From NCBI RefSeq assembly GCF_000004075.3, contig NC_026658.2, positions 1,674,001 to 1,738,000 on the forward strand: a stretch of DNA of 64,000 bases. Reading direction: 5' to 3'. This DNA is from Cucumis sativus. Taxonomy: Eukaryota > Streptophyta > Magnoliopsida > Cucurbitales > Cucurbitaceae. Positions 47,775 to 59,700 of this stretch are shown here, in pieces. Both the position numbers and the translations under genes were made by a program. The number at the start of each line of letters is the position of its first letter. Positions within the stretch are counted from its first letter, which is position 1. Below the pieces are notes generated by a model, which saw only the letters and a list, made by a program, of their open reading frames with translations, searched no databases and was not told the DNA's origin.

Positions 47775-50700
47775 ATGGTGATGGCTATGGCGCTCGATTT
47801 CCTTCTCCCGTCTTGGTTGGAGATCAAGATCACTCTCGCTACTTCTCTCTTTGTCATCTTCGCTTACTGGTTTTTTGCTTACTGGAGTGGGTTATTTGAT
47901 GCTGATCGTTCTGTGGTTGATGGTTCTGGAGATGGTATTCATGTTAAGGACAAGGTCGCCTTTTTCTCCTCCTATTACTTGTGGGTGTAATGTATTTTCT
48001 GTTTGTTCATGATTTTTTATTGATTGGTGTACGTATTGATATTTGAATGCGGGTTCGTTTTGCTCGTGGTTTTGATTGAGTAGTTTCTTGCGTAACTTGA
48101 TTAAGTTCATGTTTCAGTTTATGATGAAAAATTGGGTTTTGAAGGCGAATTGTATTTATTTATTGGGAGATTTTACTGGTTTAAAGATTACTGCACAGTC
48201 AACCGTTTTTTGATTTGTAACTTTATATTATGAATGTTCGTGTTAGTTTAAGGATTGATTTCTGATTCTGAATCTTTAGGTTTTTTGCCATTTGGTGGCT
48301 TCCTGATATATGATCCTTTGAACTTTCTGGGTTTAAGAAATTACCTTGCTGATTAAATTATAGCCTCTTGTTGCTACTTTATGTGTGTTTTGTTTTTAAT
48401 TCTCGTATTCTAATGGACTTAGGCATTCTGTCTTTCGGTCTGTTAGTCATTGGAATTCATTTGTAATTTTGAAATTTTGTTATCCATCAAAACTGGTCAA
48501 ATCGAGCTTTCTACAAATCTAATTTGGAATCTTATTGCATGATACACCACTGAAGTTCGACAAGTTGATCCTTCTTATAAGTACAAGTCTGTGTTGTAAC
48601 AGATAATTCACTCATACCAATAGGAGTTAGTCCTTAATGTTGAAATTTGGGTTCTCTGGTTTTTAACCTTTGCTTCATACCAATAGGTTTGTTTACATAG
48701 CCTATTCAGCGCCGTTTGTCTTCCATTATGGTTTGGTGTGTTTCTCAGTGGTGATGACAATTTTTGCCCTGAAATTTGATATTTTCTGCAATCTTTGGAT
48801 TTTACCTTCTCATTTTCCTTTTTGATAAATAATGTTTGCCTATAAAATTGCTATTTAAGTATGAATATACTAATAAATTATGTTACCAAGAATGCGAAAC
48901 TTTTTTATGTATTGATTTAGAAACTATGGTCTCGTTTGATAATCATTTGATTTTTGAAAAATAAACCTATGAATACTACTCCCACATTTGAGTTCCCTTG
49001 TTTTGTTATTTGCTTTCTAGAGTGATTCCAATCTCTAAGCCAAGTTTTTATTCTTTTTGGGTTTTAGTACAACATTGTGACTCTTGGTGATATAGAAATC
49101 ATATTAAATTCTTTTGTTATTACAGTCTTTTAGTGATTGTTAACCATTGGAAGACTCTCCTTTGTTAGTTGTGTGGGTAGTGGTAGTCTGTAACCTTTAC
49201 CATTAGGCTGTTTCTTTAGATTTCTTTTTCGGAATATGCATATGTGTTTCTTAATATATAAAAATAAATCTAAGCTAGTTTTGAAAACTGTTTAAGGTGC
49301 TTTTTAAAAGTAGTTTTTGTTTTTAGAAATTGGCGAAGAATTCAAATGTTTCTTTTAAGAGTAATGAAAACTAAGGATGTGAAGAAAAACAAGCACATTT
49401 TTCAAAAACCAAGAAAAAAAAAAGAGAAATTAATACCCAAAAGGGAAATTGTTATCCAAGAGCCTAATCCTTTCACTTTTCTGGTTTAATTTGAAATTGC
49501 TAAAAAGGAAGCATTTAGCCGCTCTGTTGCAATTGCTTGTGTTAGAAAATTCTAGATATATATTTTCTATTGATATGTAACTCTTTTGACGTGCAGTTTG
49601 CAATTCTTTTGTAGATTCCCCCTGGTCATTTAAGAGACCTTCAAAGTAATTCTGCTTATCTAATTAAGGTATGTTGGTCATCAAATGGTTGGCTCTAGTT
49701 CTTATCATGTGGATGAAGACCGGCATTGCTTTTGTCAAATATTCAAATCAAATCTTGTACTTTTGGCCTCAATTATATTTTACAACTTCATTTTTGTTAT
49801 TTCATTTGGACAATGGGTTTGATTTTTCAGCTGGAATTGTTGGCTGCAAAGAATCTTATAGCTGCAAACTTAAATGGCACTTCTGATCCTTACGCTATCA
49901 TTACCTGTGGTACAGAAAAGCGTTTCAGGTTTTCTTCATGTTGATCCTTTTCTGAAATTTTAACCTTTGAAAATAGTTGATGGTTTAGTGGGGATGTGAG
50001 CCGTACCTAATTGTTGGATTGCAAATCAGTTTCGCATCTTCATATGATTTGATTAATGAAGAAAGTAGGATGAGTATTATATTTTTATTATGCTAATGTT
50101 AGATGAATATTGGATGGGGATGCAGACTAGCATCAAAGAGTTTTTACTCCAAGAATGCTCATTGATAATCTTTATTATTGTTCTTATAGCTTGAATATAT
50201 TAGAGATTAACCCTTTATTATTTATAAGTAATAGGATGTTAACCTACAAATTAAGTTAATCACTCAAACTAAAAATTTTAAAATTTGCAACAGTGCAGCA
50301 TAAAATTCCAAAATTATTGAATCTTTTTGTTCTTATGAAATAAACCAATTTGCAATGACTATGTAAATTTCTAGATGAACCCCCAGTTGTATGTTAGTTG
50401 ATTGTGCTAATTGCCCAAAATGAGAAGTAAAAGTATAATGGTAAAGGTGTTTTCATGGTGGCAACTAGCAATACAAAGCCTAATTTGACAAGATTTAAAT
50501 GTTGGCGAAGACTTTATCTACAATTGTTCGTTTGGTTAGAAAAGTACTCTGTATTCTGGTCTTGAATTAATGATCATCATTGAATTGACGCTTTGTATCA
50601 AGCCATTGCTAAAGGCGAACTTACTTGGTTCAGTCTATCTCTCACAATTGGATTTCCAGGAAGGACATGGTTTCTTCTATTGCTAGAAGACCATTTGAAA

Positions 50701-53700
50701 CCCCGTAGGAGTTGGAACCAAAGCTTGTCGTGAAAGAAACACACCCAGTGTGTTTCAACAATGGCTCAGTAGAGTAGGTGCAATAGCTTCTTTCTAATAC
50801 TTTTGAAATGAGCCATTGCAATACGAGGATTTCCCTGTCAAATAGCCTGACTCAGTTTCTTTCACCTGATTTTCTCCCATAGCCTCAAATGAGGGTCAGT
50901 ATGGTCTCTTTAAGATAAGAAATGACAGAAGTGTTGACTACTGGTTCCTAAAAAGGTATACGGGTGTTACTCTTCTGTGCGGTAAACATTCTTGTTCAAA
51001 ATCACATCATCCCCATGGCGTCGTTTTCACTACACATCATCAATTACTTCCCTTTTAAATAATAACTTGTCCTCAAGCTTAAAGATAATGAAGTTGGGAA
51101 TTTTTCTTAGCAGCTGATAAGGATTTGAAATACTTCAACAAAATATGCCTTTTTAAGCTCATTGTAGCCCCAATTCAGTAGATCGTTGAATCCTTGATTT
51201 GTTGAAAATTCAAGTATTGATCTTGAATCAATGTTATTCAGTAGGAGTAACTTCCCTTATAGTCTTAATGAACTTCCAAATATACAATTCACATAGCTTA
51301 TGCTTGATTCTTGTCTTGATACCATATGATAAGACAAAGAGTCTCGTCATCTATCCCATGGTATGATATTGTCTCTTTTGAGCTTAAAGTTGTATGGCTT
51401 TATTTTTGGACTTTACCAGGATGACTCGCACCAATATACGTGTTTTCTTTGTTTATATTTTTTATCCTCTTTACCTATAATGGATGTTGAACTATCGACA
51501 ATGTTTGCATCTCCAATGGGTGGCTCCTTTTTACTTGTAACCTGGTGCTGTATTACTGAAAATTTCGATTTCCATTCTCGTGCTCAATCCTGTGTGCTAC
51601 TCTCTTGTCCTCTAATTATCTCTCTCTCCAGTTTCCTGAATATATGGAAAACACTTTTCTGTTTGAACCCCCTGTTGTTATTATTATTATTATTATTATT
51701 TCTTTTTTTTTTGGAATCTAGAACGATTTCTCATTGTCACCTGCTGTTTATTAGGAATGAAGTTTTTCAGAGTTCAAATGCTTTTAACATTTGCGTGTCT
51801 ACTTTGTTCTCATCATACTTATTGTGGTTTTATAAATACTTTTGCAGTAATGTATCAAGATTGTGTACTTTTATGTTGCTTTCTTTTCCTTCAATGCTTG
51901 CTTTAAAATACTTCTTGCTTGGTGCAGTTCAATGATTCCTGGTTCGAGGAATCCCATGTGGGGAGAGGAGTTCAATTTTTCCGTTGATGAGCTTCCTGTG
52001 CAGGTAGCTTTGCTTGCTATAGAGACACTGTCATTGCTGGGATCTGACTTCATAGAGATACTGTCATTATTGCTAGGATCTGAAGAGATGGTTTTTGGAC
52101 TGGCCTTAGGGGATCTATATTCTAAGTTTCTAACAAAAATTGAGAGAAGCAATCTATATAAACCGTCTACGTTAGCCACCAGAGGCGGGTCTAATGGTCT
52201 TTAAACTGGTAAAAGGGTAAAAAGACTTAGAGGGAACAGGTTAAGACCGTAGGGGCAGCATGCACACATACACAGTGGAAAGTATGTAATTGTAATTTAT
52301 TTATTTGTAATAGGTTTACTTAAACGTTCAGATCAACATACACTAATTTGACACATTTCTTAGACATTTTACTAAAAACTAACGAATGATATAAAATTAC
52401 AAACCTGTTTCAATGAGTCAAACAAATTTGCCTCACCCTTCGAATGACATACATAAGAGTTGGTTCAGATTACATTTTTAGTGTTACACCTGGTTCATGT
52501 CTGTGCTATATACTGAAGTCCAACCCAACAATTGGTCCTAACTGCCGGCCGTGCCAACTCTTTTGCCACCACCTAAACGAATTACAAGTTAACTCGGTGA
52601 ACATATGATTCAGGATTGCCCACATCATTAGAGCTAACAAACTGAAATGCATGCTTGCTTCCATTGCTTCTGTTGAAGTTCAATGCTGTATTTGTAATTT
52701 ACATGCCACTTATATAAAATTTCCCCTTATCTAACAGATTCATATTACAATTTATGATTGGGATATAGTTTGGAAAAGTGCGGTTCTTGGTTCTGTTACT
52801 GTTACAGTTGAAAATGAAGGCCACACGGGTGCTGTGTGGTACACATTGGATAGTCCTTCTGGGCAGGTTCTTATTCATAATAGTTCTGCTTCTTTTTGTT
52901 TCATTTTTATTTACTTTCTTCTAGCATGCATGCTTCCCTTTCTTGTATTAAGAACACTTATTAAATTTGTACATGAAATTTTTAGGTTTGTCTCCACATT
53001 AAGACCATAAAATTGCCAGTGAATGCCGGAAGGTACCATTTGTACTTTAATCTTCTTCTTGAACTATGCTTCTATTCGTTTTTGTTCTGATTTGGTCGTC
53101 CTCTTTTACTTTGCAAAATCATATGGTTATCTCATGAGAGCTGGCCGCACCTGCTAATCTAAGAAGCACCGACACTTCTAAGATGGTCAAGTGTTGGTGT
53201 CAAACACGTGTCCGACATGCTTGCTGGCATGTCAATTATTTTATTATATTATTTTCTTAATTTGGGACCTGCAGATTATGGAAGAAAAAAATGAACTAAA
53301 ACTAACATTTTAAAAGCCCAAATGCCCAGCCCAAAGATAGACCATCAACCCCACATTTTAGGCTTATTGTTATTGTCTCTGTCCTTTTCTTTTCCTAAGA
53401 AACAGACCTCCCACAGCCACAATATCCCGCATTTCTCCACGCCCAAACCTCCTCACCCAAATGGTCACACCCAAACATACACGTCCAAACCTTCATGCAT
53501 AAATTCATGAATTATACGGTGTTTAACTTGTTATTTTGATGTTTTCAAATGGAATATTTTACAATATGTTTATATGCACAACATATATTTAATTTTTTAA
53601 TGAAAAGTAACGTGTTCCCAAAGTGTCATGTCCTACTTTTTGAAAATTGGTGCCTATCTGCTAAAGATACATACAAATGCTGGCATATAATTCGATTAAG

Positions 53701-56700
53701 AATTTGCATGACAGTAGGATATTTTTTATTCTCTTTTTATTTGAAGATGGAAATATTTTTATTCGGTTCCAAGTTTCATTAGAAGAATGATTTTGTACTT
53801 TATGTTGTTTATGAGAAATTTTGAATACTATCATGTCATCGAATAAATGAAATTACAGAAGGGAGAAGAGCCAATGAATTAAAAAAACAAATTTAATGGC
53901 AGTGAGTGATATGATATTGTTGCTATCAGAAAGGGGAGAATTTACACCAAGTAGAAAAATGAAAGTTGAATGATCAACGATGACATCAAAATCCATTTCC
54001 TTATCCTCATATCAACTTCAAAAAGGCCGTGTGAAGATTAGCCATAAGATTTCTTTTTCTTTACGAACTGGATGCTTGGTGTAGATAGAGTCTAATGGAC
54101 TCAGAGGATCCGTAAAAATAGGCGCATCATCAATCCACTATTATTGTGGGATACACCAACTAGGGGATGAAGAAAACCGAGAATATTCCTTTATTTATGT
54201 GTTGTGTTGATAGATCCATGGCTAACTTCTCATTTGTTTCTTTATTTTTCAATATTAATAATAGTGAGACTCGTTTCCTTTTCAAAAAAAAAAACTTCTC
54301 ATTTGAGAAATTTAACCTTCTTATGGAAAAATCCTCGCGGGCAGGGATGAATAAAAACCTTTGTGCAATTTGGGAGAAAGACCAAGAGGCCAACCCACTC
54401 CTCAATCTCGTTGCCCATGCAAATTCTTCAACACATATTTTTTTAAAGAAAAATAACATTGCATTTGTGATTGGTAATGGCAGCTGTACATACTTTTGGA
54501 CTGATCAGAGGCTTGGAATTTTCCTCTAAACATGGCCTTCCCTAGACTTTTACTTTATCTTTAAGAAAAATGGAACCGTGGCTGATTTATGGAACAGGGA
54601 ATCGACTAAAATGAGAGGTATCGTTGTTGGCAGCTATAATCTGTTACCACATGACTTTTTCCATGTAAAATTTCTCCCCTTTGACTTTTGCCAGTTTGAT
54701 TGTTTGCCACCTATGATGGATTCTACTTTTTCCTGACTCCATGCCAGATAAGGTTTCCGTAATGTTATTCAATAGTGTGAGCAACTTTGGATGGGAGATA
54801 AAAACATGGATCTATAGTAGGTAGGGAGGTTGGAGAGCATGGCTTAGTGTGGGCCGACCTCCTTTGGAATTGTAGGATCTTTTCAATTATTGAGCCCCCT
54901 AACAACCTTCTCAAATATAGGCTCCCAGAGAGTACAGATATGGGGATTACTCTGAGAGGCAGTCCTAAATATGATGTATACCAAACGAGAATTTTATTAA
55001 AGTATAAAAGTTTTAAATACAATAAGACAAGTACTCTATTTATAGCGAAAACAAACTACTTCTAATCCTAATTAATAAAAAAATTAATCTTAATCCTAAT
55101 TAATAAAAGAAACTAATCCTAATCTTAACCCTAATCCTAATAAATTAAGGATTTAACCACAATACCCTATTCCTACTGCATCATCTTGTATCTTCTAGCT
55201 CCATCCAAGAGTGGGGTCTTTTTTCTAAACAGAGACAAGCCTCTATATTAATAATAAATAAGACTAATGCTCAAAGTACAAGAATAATATACTAAGAGCA
55301 AAATAAGAAGAAGACAGTCTTCCAAACAAACTAAACAAAGATGAACCCAGACAAAACATATGGAAAAACGACCAACAAATGATCACAAAGTAGAAACAAC
55401 GAAAGAATCAAAGCAACAAAGAGTTGAGACACTAGTAAAGATCTGAATACAAAGAAAATATGAACACTTTGATGAAAAGCGCCCACTTCAGACTGAAATT
55501 TTGATTACCACATGCTTCAATTTGAAAGGAGAAGTGGAAGTTCCTCAGATGTGCATTCTTATAGTGGGTTTTGGGTTTCACAGTTCTCTGATACTGTAAT
55601 GTTTGAAAAGATATGCGGTCTCACCTTCATTAATCAAATTAGTAAGTTTACGGTCCCATAAGCCTATACAAGAATGGAAAGCTAATCTTATAAAGAACAA
55701 CTAAGGAGAGGGAGGAAAACTAATGGATGTTTACCACAGTTCCAAAGGGGAACTATTTTCAATAGGTAAAGGAAATAAGTTAATAGTGGGCCTTACAACT
55801 ACCACTTAGTGTTAAATTCAAATAGTATTAATAGTACGAAAAATAGACTCACTGAAGCTTACCCTCATCATTATACTCTGAAGATTAATCCATGTATTTT
55901 GGAAGAAATTTGTGTTCAGTTCATCACTTCCTCACCAAAGTTACAACAATCTCTTTCAAAACCTTCAAACTCATACGTCCATTTAGTGATCAATCCTCTA
56001 GGATAAACTATTACTTTAACCAAAGTTTGAGCAATCATGAAGTTGAAGCATGCTTAGTTGATGAAGAACCTCCTATCAAAAACTCTTTTGTCGAAGCATT
56101 TGAAAGTCTTTTCTTGATTGATGATAGAAGGAATTTAGTTGAAGTTTTGAATCCCATAGCATCAGTCATTAAGTACCCTTCAAACTCCTCCCAAATTTGA
56201 TCCCTTAATCAGATTGTTGAGTATAGATGAAAGAAATCATGCCTCAATCACCACAAATTAAGATCTAATTTTGTTTCATTGGTCTTTAATGATTGTACTG
56301 TGGTGTGTAGTTTCTTTTGGTATTTCAGAGGTTTTGGTGGTTGTTATTTTAGTATTGTCTTGAAGACTTTTTCAGTTTTATTTTAAAGTTCGAAGTTTGT
56401 CAGCTGAAGTTCTTTTTGGAAGTCTTTGTGGGCTTATACTTTGGTAGTTTGGTGTTTAGCTGAGTAGGCCATCGTTGTTTCCCAAGATTATTGTTCTTCT
56501 GTTTCCCTTGGCTTCCTCCTCCTTCCGTCTCGATTGCTCAGAGCTCATCATTCTTGGCCTTTATTTTGCTCTTATGTTTGGATTATTCTCGGTTCTTCAT
56601 GAAGGAGATTTATTCCCTTTATATTCCTTTTTATTTGTTTTTTTATTTCTTCGATGAAGCTTTGTGTGTTCAGAGCACTGGTCTCTTTCACTATTTCAAT

Positions 56701-59700
56701 AAAGTTCTCTTGTTTATTGTTTCAAAAAAAAAAATATTGACTCTTGAATGTCATTTTTTAAGAAGTGTTATTAACAAATGGTGGTTTTTATTTATGATGA
56801 AAATCTATGAACATTGTATCTAAATATTTTAATGACTGTCTTCCAGCCCAGTTAATGGTTATGCTGGAGCAAATCCCCGAAGAAGAATTTCTTTAGACAA
56901 ACCAGAGCTGACAGTGGTACATCAAAAGCCGGGGGCTCTTCAGACAATCTTTGAGCTTCTACCTGATGAGGCTAGTTTCTTAAAACCACCGTTGTTTTGA
57001 AAATGATTGATATGAATATTCCTTTTCATTTTCTAAATAACTAAAACATTTACGGTTTCCGTTACTTCTTAAGCGTACCTAACAGACACCATTTTCCTTC
57101 AGATTGTCGAGCATAGTTTTTCTTGTGCACTTGAGAGATCATTCTTGTACCATGGTCGTATGTATGTCTCTTCTTGGCACATTTGCTTCCACTCAAACAT
57201 CTTCTCCAAGCAAATGAAGGTTAGGAACGTTTTAATGATTAATTTTTGTGTTTGTTGGCAATTTCTTGTCTTAAATTAAACTTCTAAAAAAATTAGATTT
57301 CTTGTTTCATATTATGTTTATTTTCTTTTTTCTTGACAGGTGGTTATACCACTAGGAGATATTGATGAAGTATTTTCTGCCTCCCTCTTTCTCTCCATAA
57401 TAATTTCTGTTTTCTTATAAGAATTATTGTGTGTGTATGACGGAATCTCTTTTGATTGAAGATACGAAGGACTCAACATGCATTTATCAATCCTGCTGTA
57501 ACAATTATTCTTCGCATGGGTGCTGGTGGGCATGGTGTACCTCCGTTGGGAAGTCCTGATGGTCAGTACCTTTCTATACTTGACAGAAACCTCGTTATGT
57601 CACAAAATATGAGTTGAAATTACATATTTCAAGCTTGTCAATTTCAAATTTCCTTGGTGAAACTGTTGTTTCTAATTTGTAAGCTTCCTGGTGGTGGTTG
57701 GACTGTGATCTACGGAAAAATTATTAGAAGTACATGAAATGTTTCTTTTTGTTTGTAAATCTTGATTATGCACCTAGATGCTTCATTATCTTTCCTCACT
57801 TTCTCATTTCATTTCCAGGTAGGGTCAGATATAAATTTGCATCATTTTGGAATAGGAACCATGTGGTTAGAGCTTTACAGCGCTCAGTGAATAACTTCCG
57901 TGAAATGCTGGAAGCTGAGAAGAAGGCACGTTCCTTAGACCTTAGGTTTTTCTTTCCGTTGAAGATACTTCTTGTTGTTTGTGCTCTATTTATTTATTTA
58001 CCTATTTATTATTATTTGTTATAAGAATGACTTCAAACTTGGAAATGTAGTACCATCGGAACCTGACTTGAGCATATCATATAAATCTTGAGATGTTTTA
58101 GTAATCTAAACAGATTTATTCTCTTAAATATATGTTGGGGAATTGAGTCTTGTTCTATGATCTCTTTTTAAGGCCTCTGCTTCATTCTCTTTACAAGATA
58201 TTTATTTGAAATAGGGATGCATTTATCTTTCCTTCGAGTAATAATCTATTTCTTTAAAAAAATGATATTAGTAAAAAAGGTAACCTTATTCTTTGGAAAT
58301 ATGCTAAATTCTTGTAAAGCTTAGTGAATTGGGAAGTTAGTTGTAGAGCTGATTAGTTCTTAAGGCCTAGTGGTAGTATATGTTTTTTCTTCATTTTTTT
58401 TTTCGAATTTGTGTAAAATATCATTTTAAATGGAACAAAACAGTTGTTGATTTTAATCTCGTTTCAGGAGAAGGCTGAGTCAGCACTACGTGCACATAGT
58501 AGCTCTGTCAGAGTAAGTGAAACTAAGGAAAAGATCCCCGCTGATGATTTGCCCAAAAGTAAAAATACTCAAGCATTCCTTAAAGAGGAAGTTCTTACAA
58601 GCATACACAATGTACGTATCAATTCTTACCATCTAAGCCTTGAAAACCCATTATCCTACAATGAGCTCGGTCTCTGTTGTCTTCTGTTTCTTCAGGGTGT
58701 TTTCCCGTGCTCTCCTGAGCGGTTCTTTTCTACGCTGTTGAGTGATGGATCAGGTTACACGAGTGCTTTTGTAGCAAAAAGAAAAGATACAAATCTAGTT
58801 GTAAGTAGGAAACTCTCTCGTGTTTTTTTTTTTTTATGGAACCTGTAACTTCCAAAGCAAGAACAGTTATGTTTTGGATTGTGCTACTACTGTAAGTGTA
58901 GGTTACATATTCTCAATGAAAGTTCAGTTTCTATAAAAAGAAGTGATAGATCATGTTACTTTCCCTGGATGTAATTTCCACACTTGTACCTATTAAAAAT
59001 TAAAAAAATTTCATATTTCCTACTCTGTAGTCAGAGAGGGGCCATCACCTTAATTACATACTTTCTCAGTCGTGAAATAATTTCCCAATCAAAGAGCATC
59101 GTTGGACTTTCATTGATTGCATTTCTGATGCCTTATATTTATTTTTGCTATATTCAGATGGGACAGTGGCATGCTGCAGATGAATATGAAGGTCAAGTCC
59201 GAGAGCTTACATATAGATCCCTGTGTCATAGCCCTATGTGTCCACCAGACACAGCGATGACAGAGTATCAACATGTAGTTTTATCTGAAGATAAGAAGAA
59301 ATTGGTATGGCTAGGCTACTTATTTTCTTACTCAATATTATTATTTAGCCTAAACTGTTTATAGTGATTAAACTGCATTTGGCTTTTAATATTCTTGTAA
59401 TTCCTTGATACCATTGTCATCATTTTTCTGTTTCACGAGAAACTAAATATAATATTGAGGGAAAATGTACAAAATATCACGAAGTTAAAAAAACTTTGAT
59501 CAAACTCTTACCAGTGTTTTAAAAGATGTACAGAGACATGCTGGAGTCTAAGCGCTCTTAGGTAGGTGGGCGGAAACAAGTGCCTTTTATTGAAGCTTTA
59601 AGGTGCAAACCGCAGCTCCTTAGGGCTTCTTTGTTCATTTTTTAAGAAAATAACTTTTCACTTTGTTATGTAATTTCCACCAATAGCGACAGATAGAATC

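Noticed and set aside
51363..51935. A 190-codon plus-strand frame in intron 3 of the C2-GRAM gene
   Set aside because: It is a Leu/Phe/Ser-rich by-product of T-rich intron sequence with a TTA microsatellite, and it runs into exon 4 in the wrong frame.
55080..55150. Telomere-like 'cctaatcctaatcttaaccctaatcct' tract
   Set aside because: The units are irregular and few, embedded in AT-rich retroelement debris, so it is not an interstitial telomere array.
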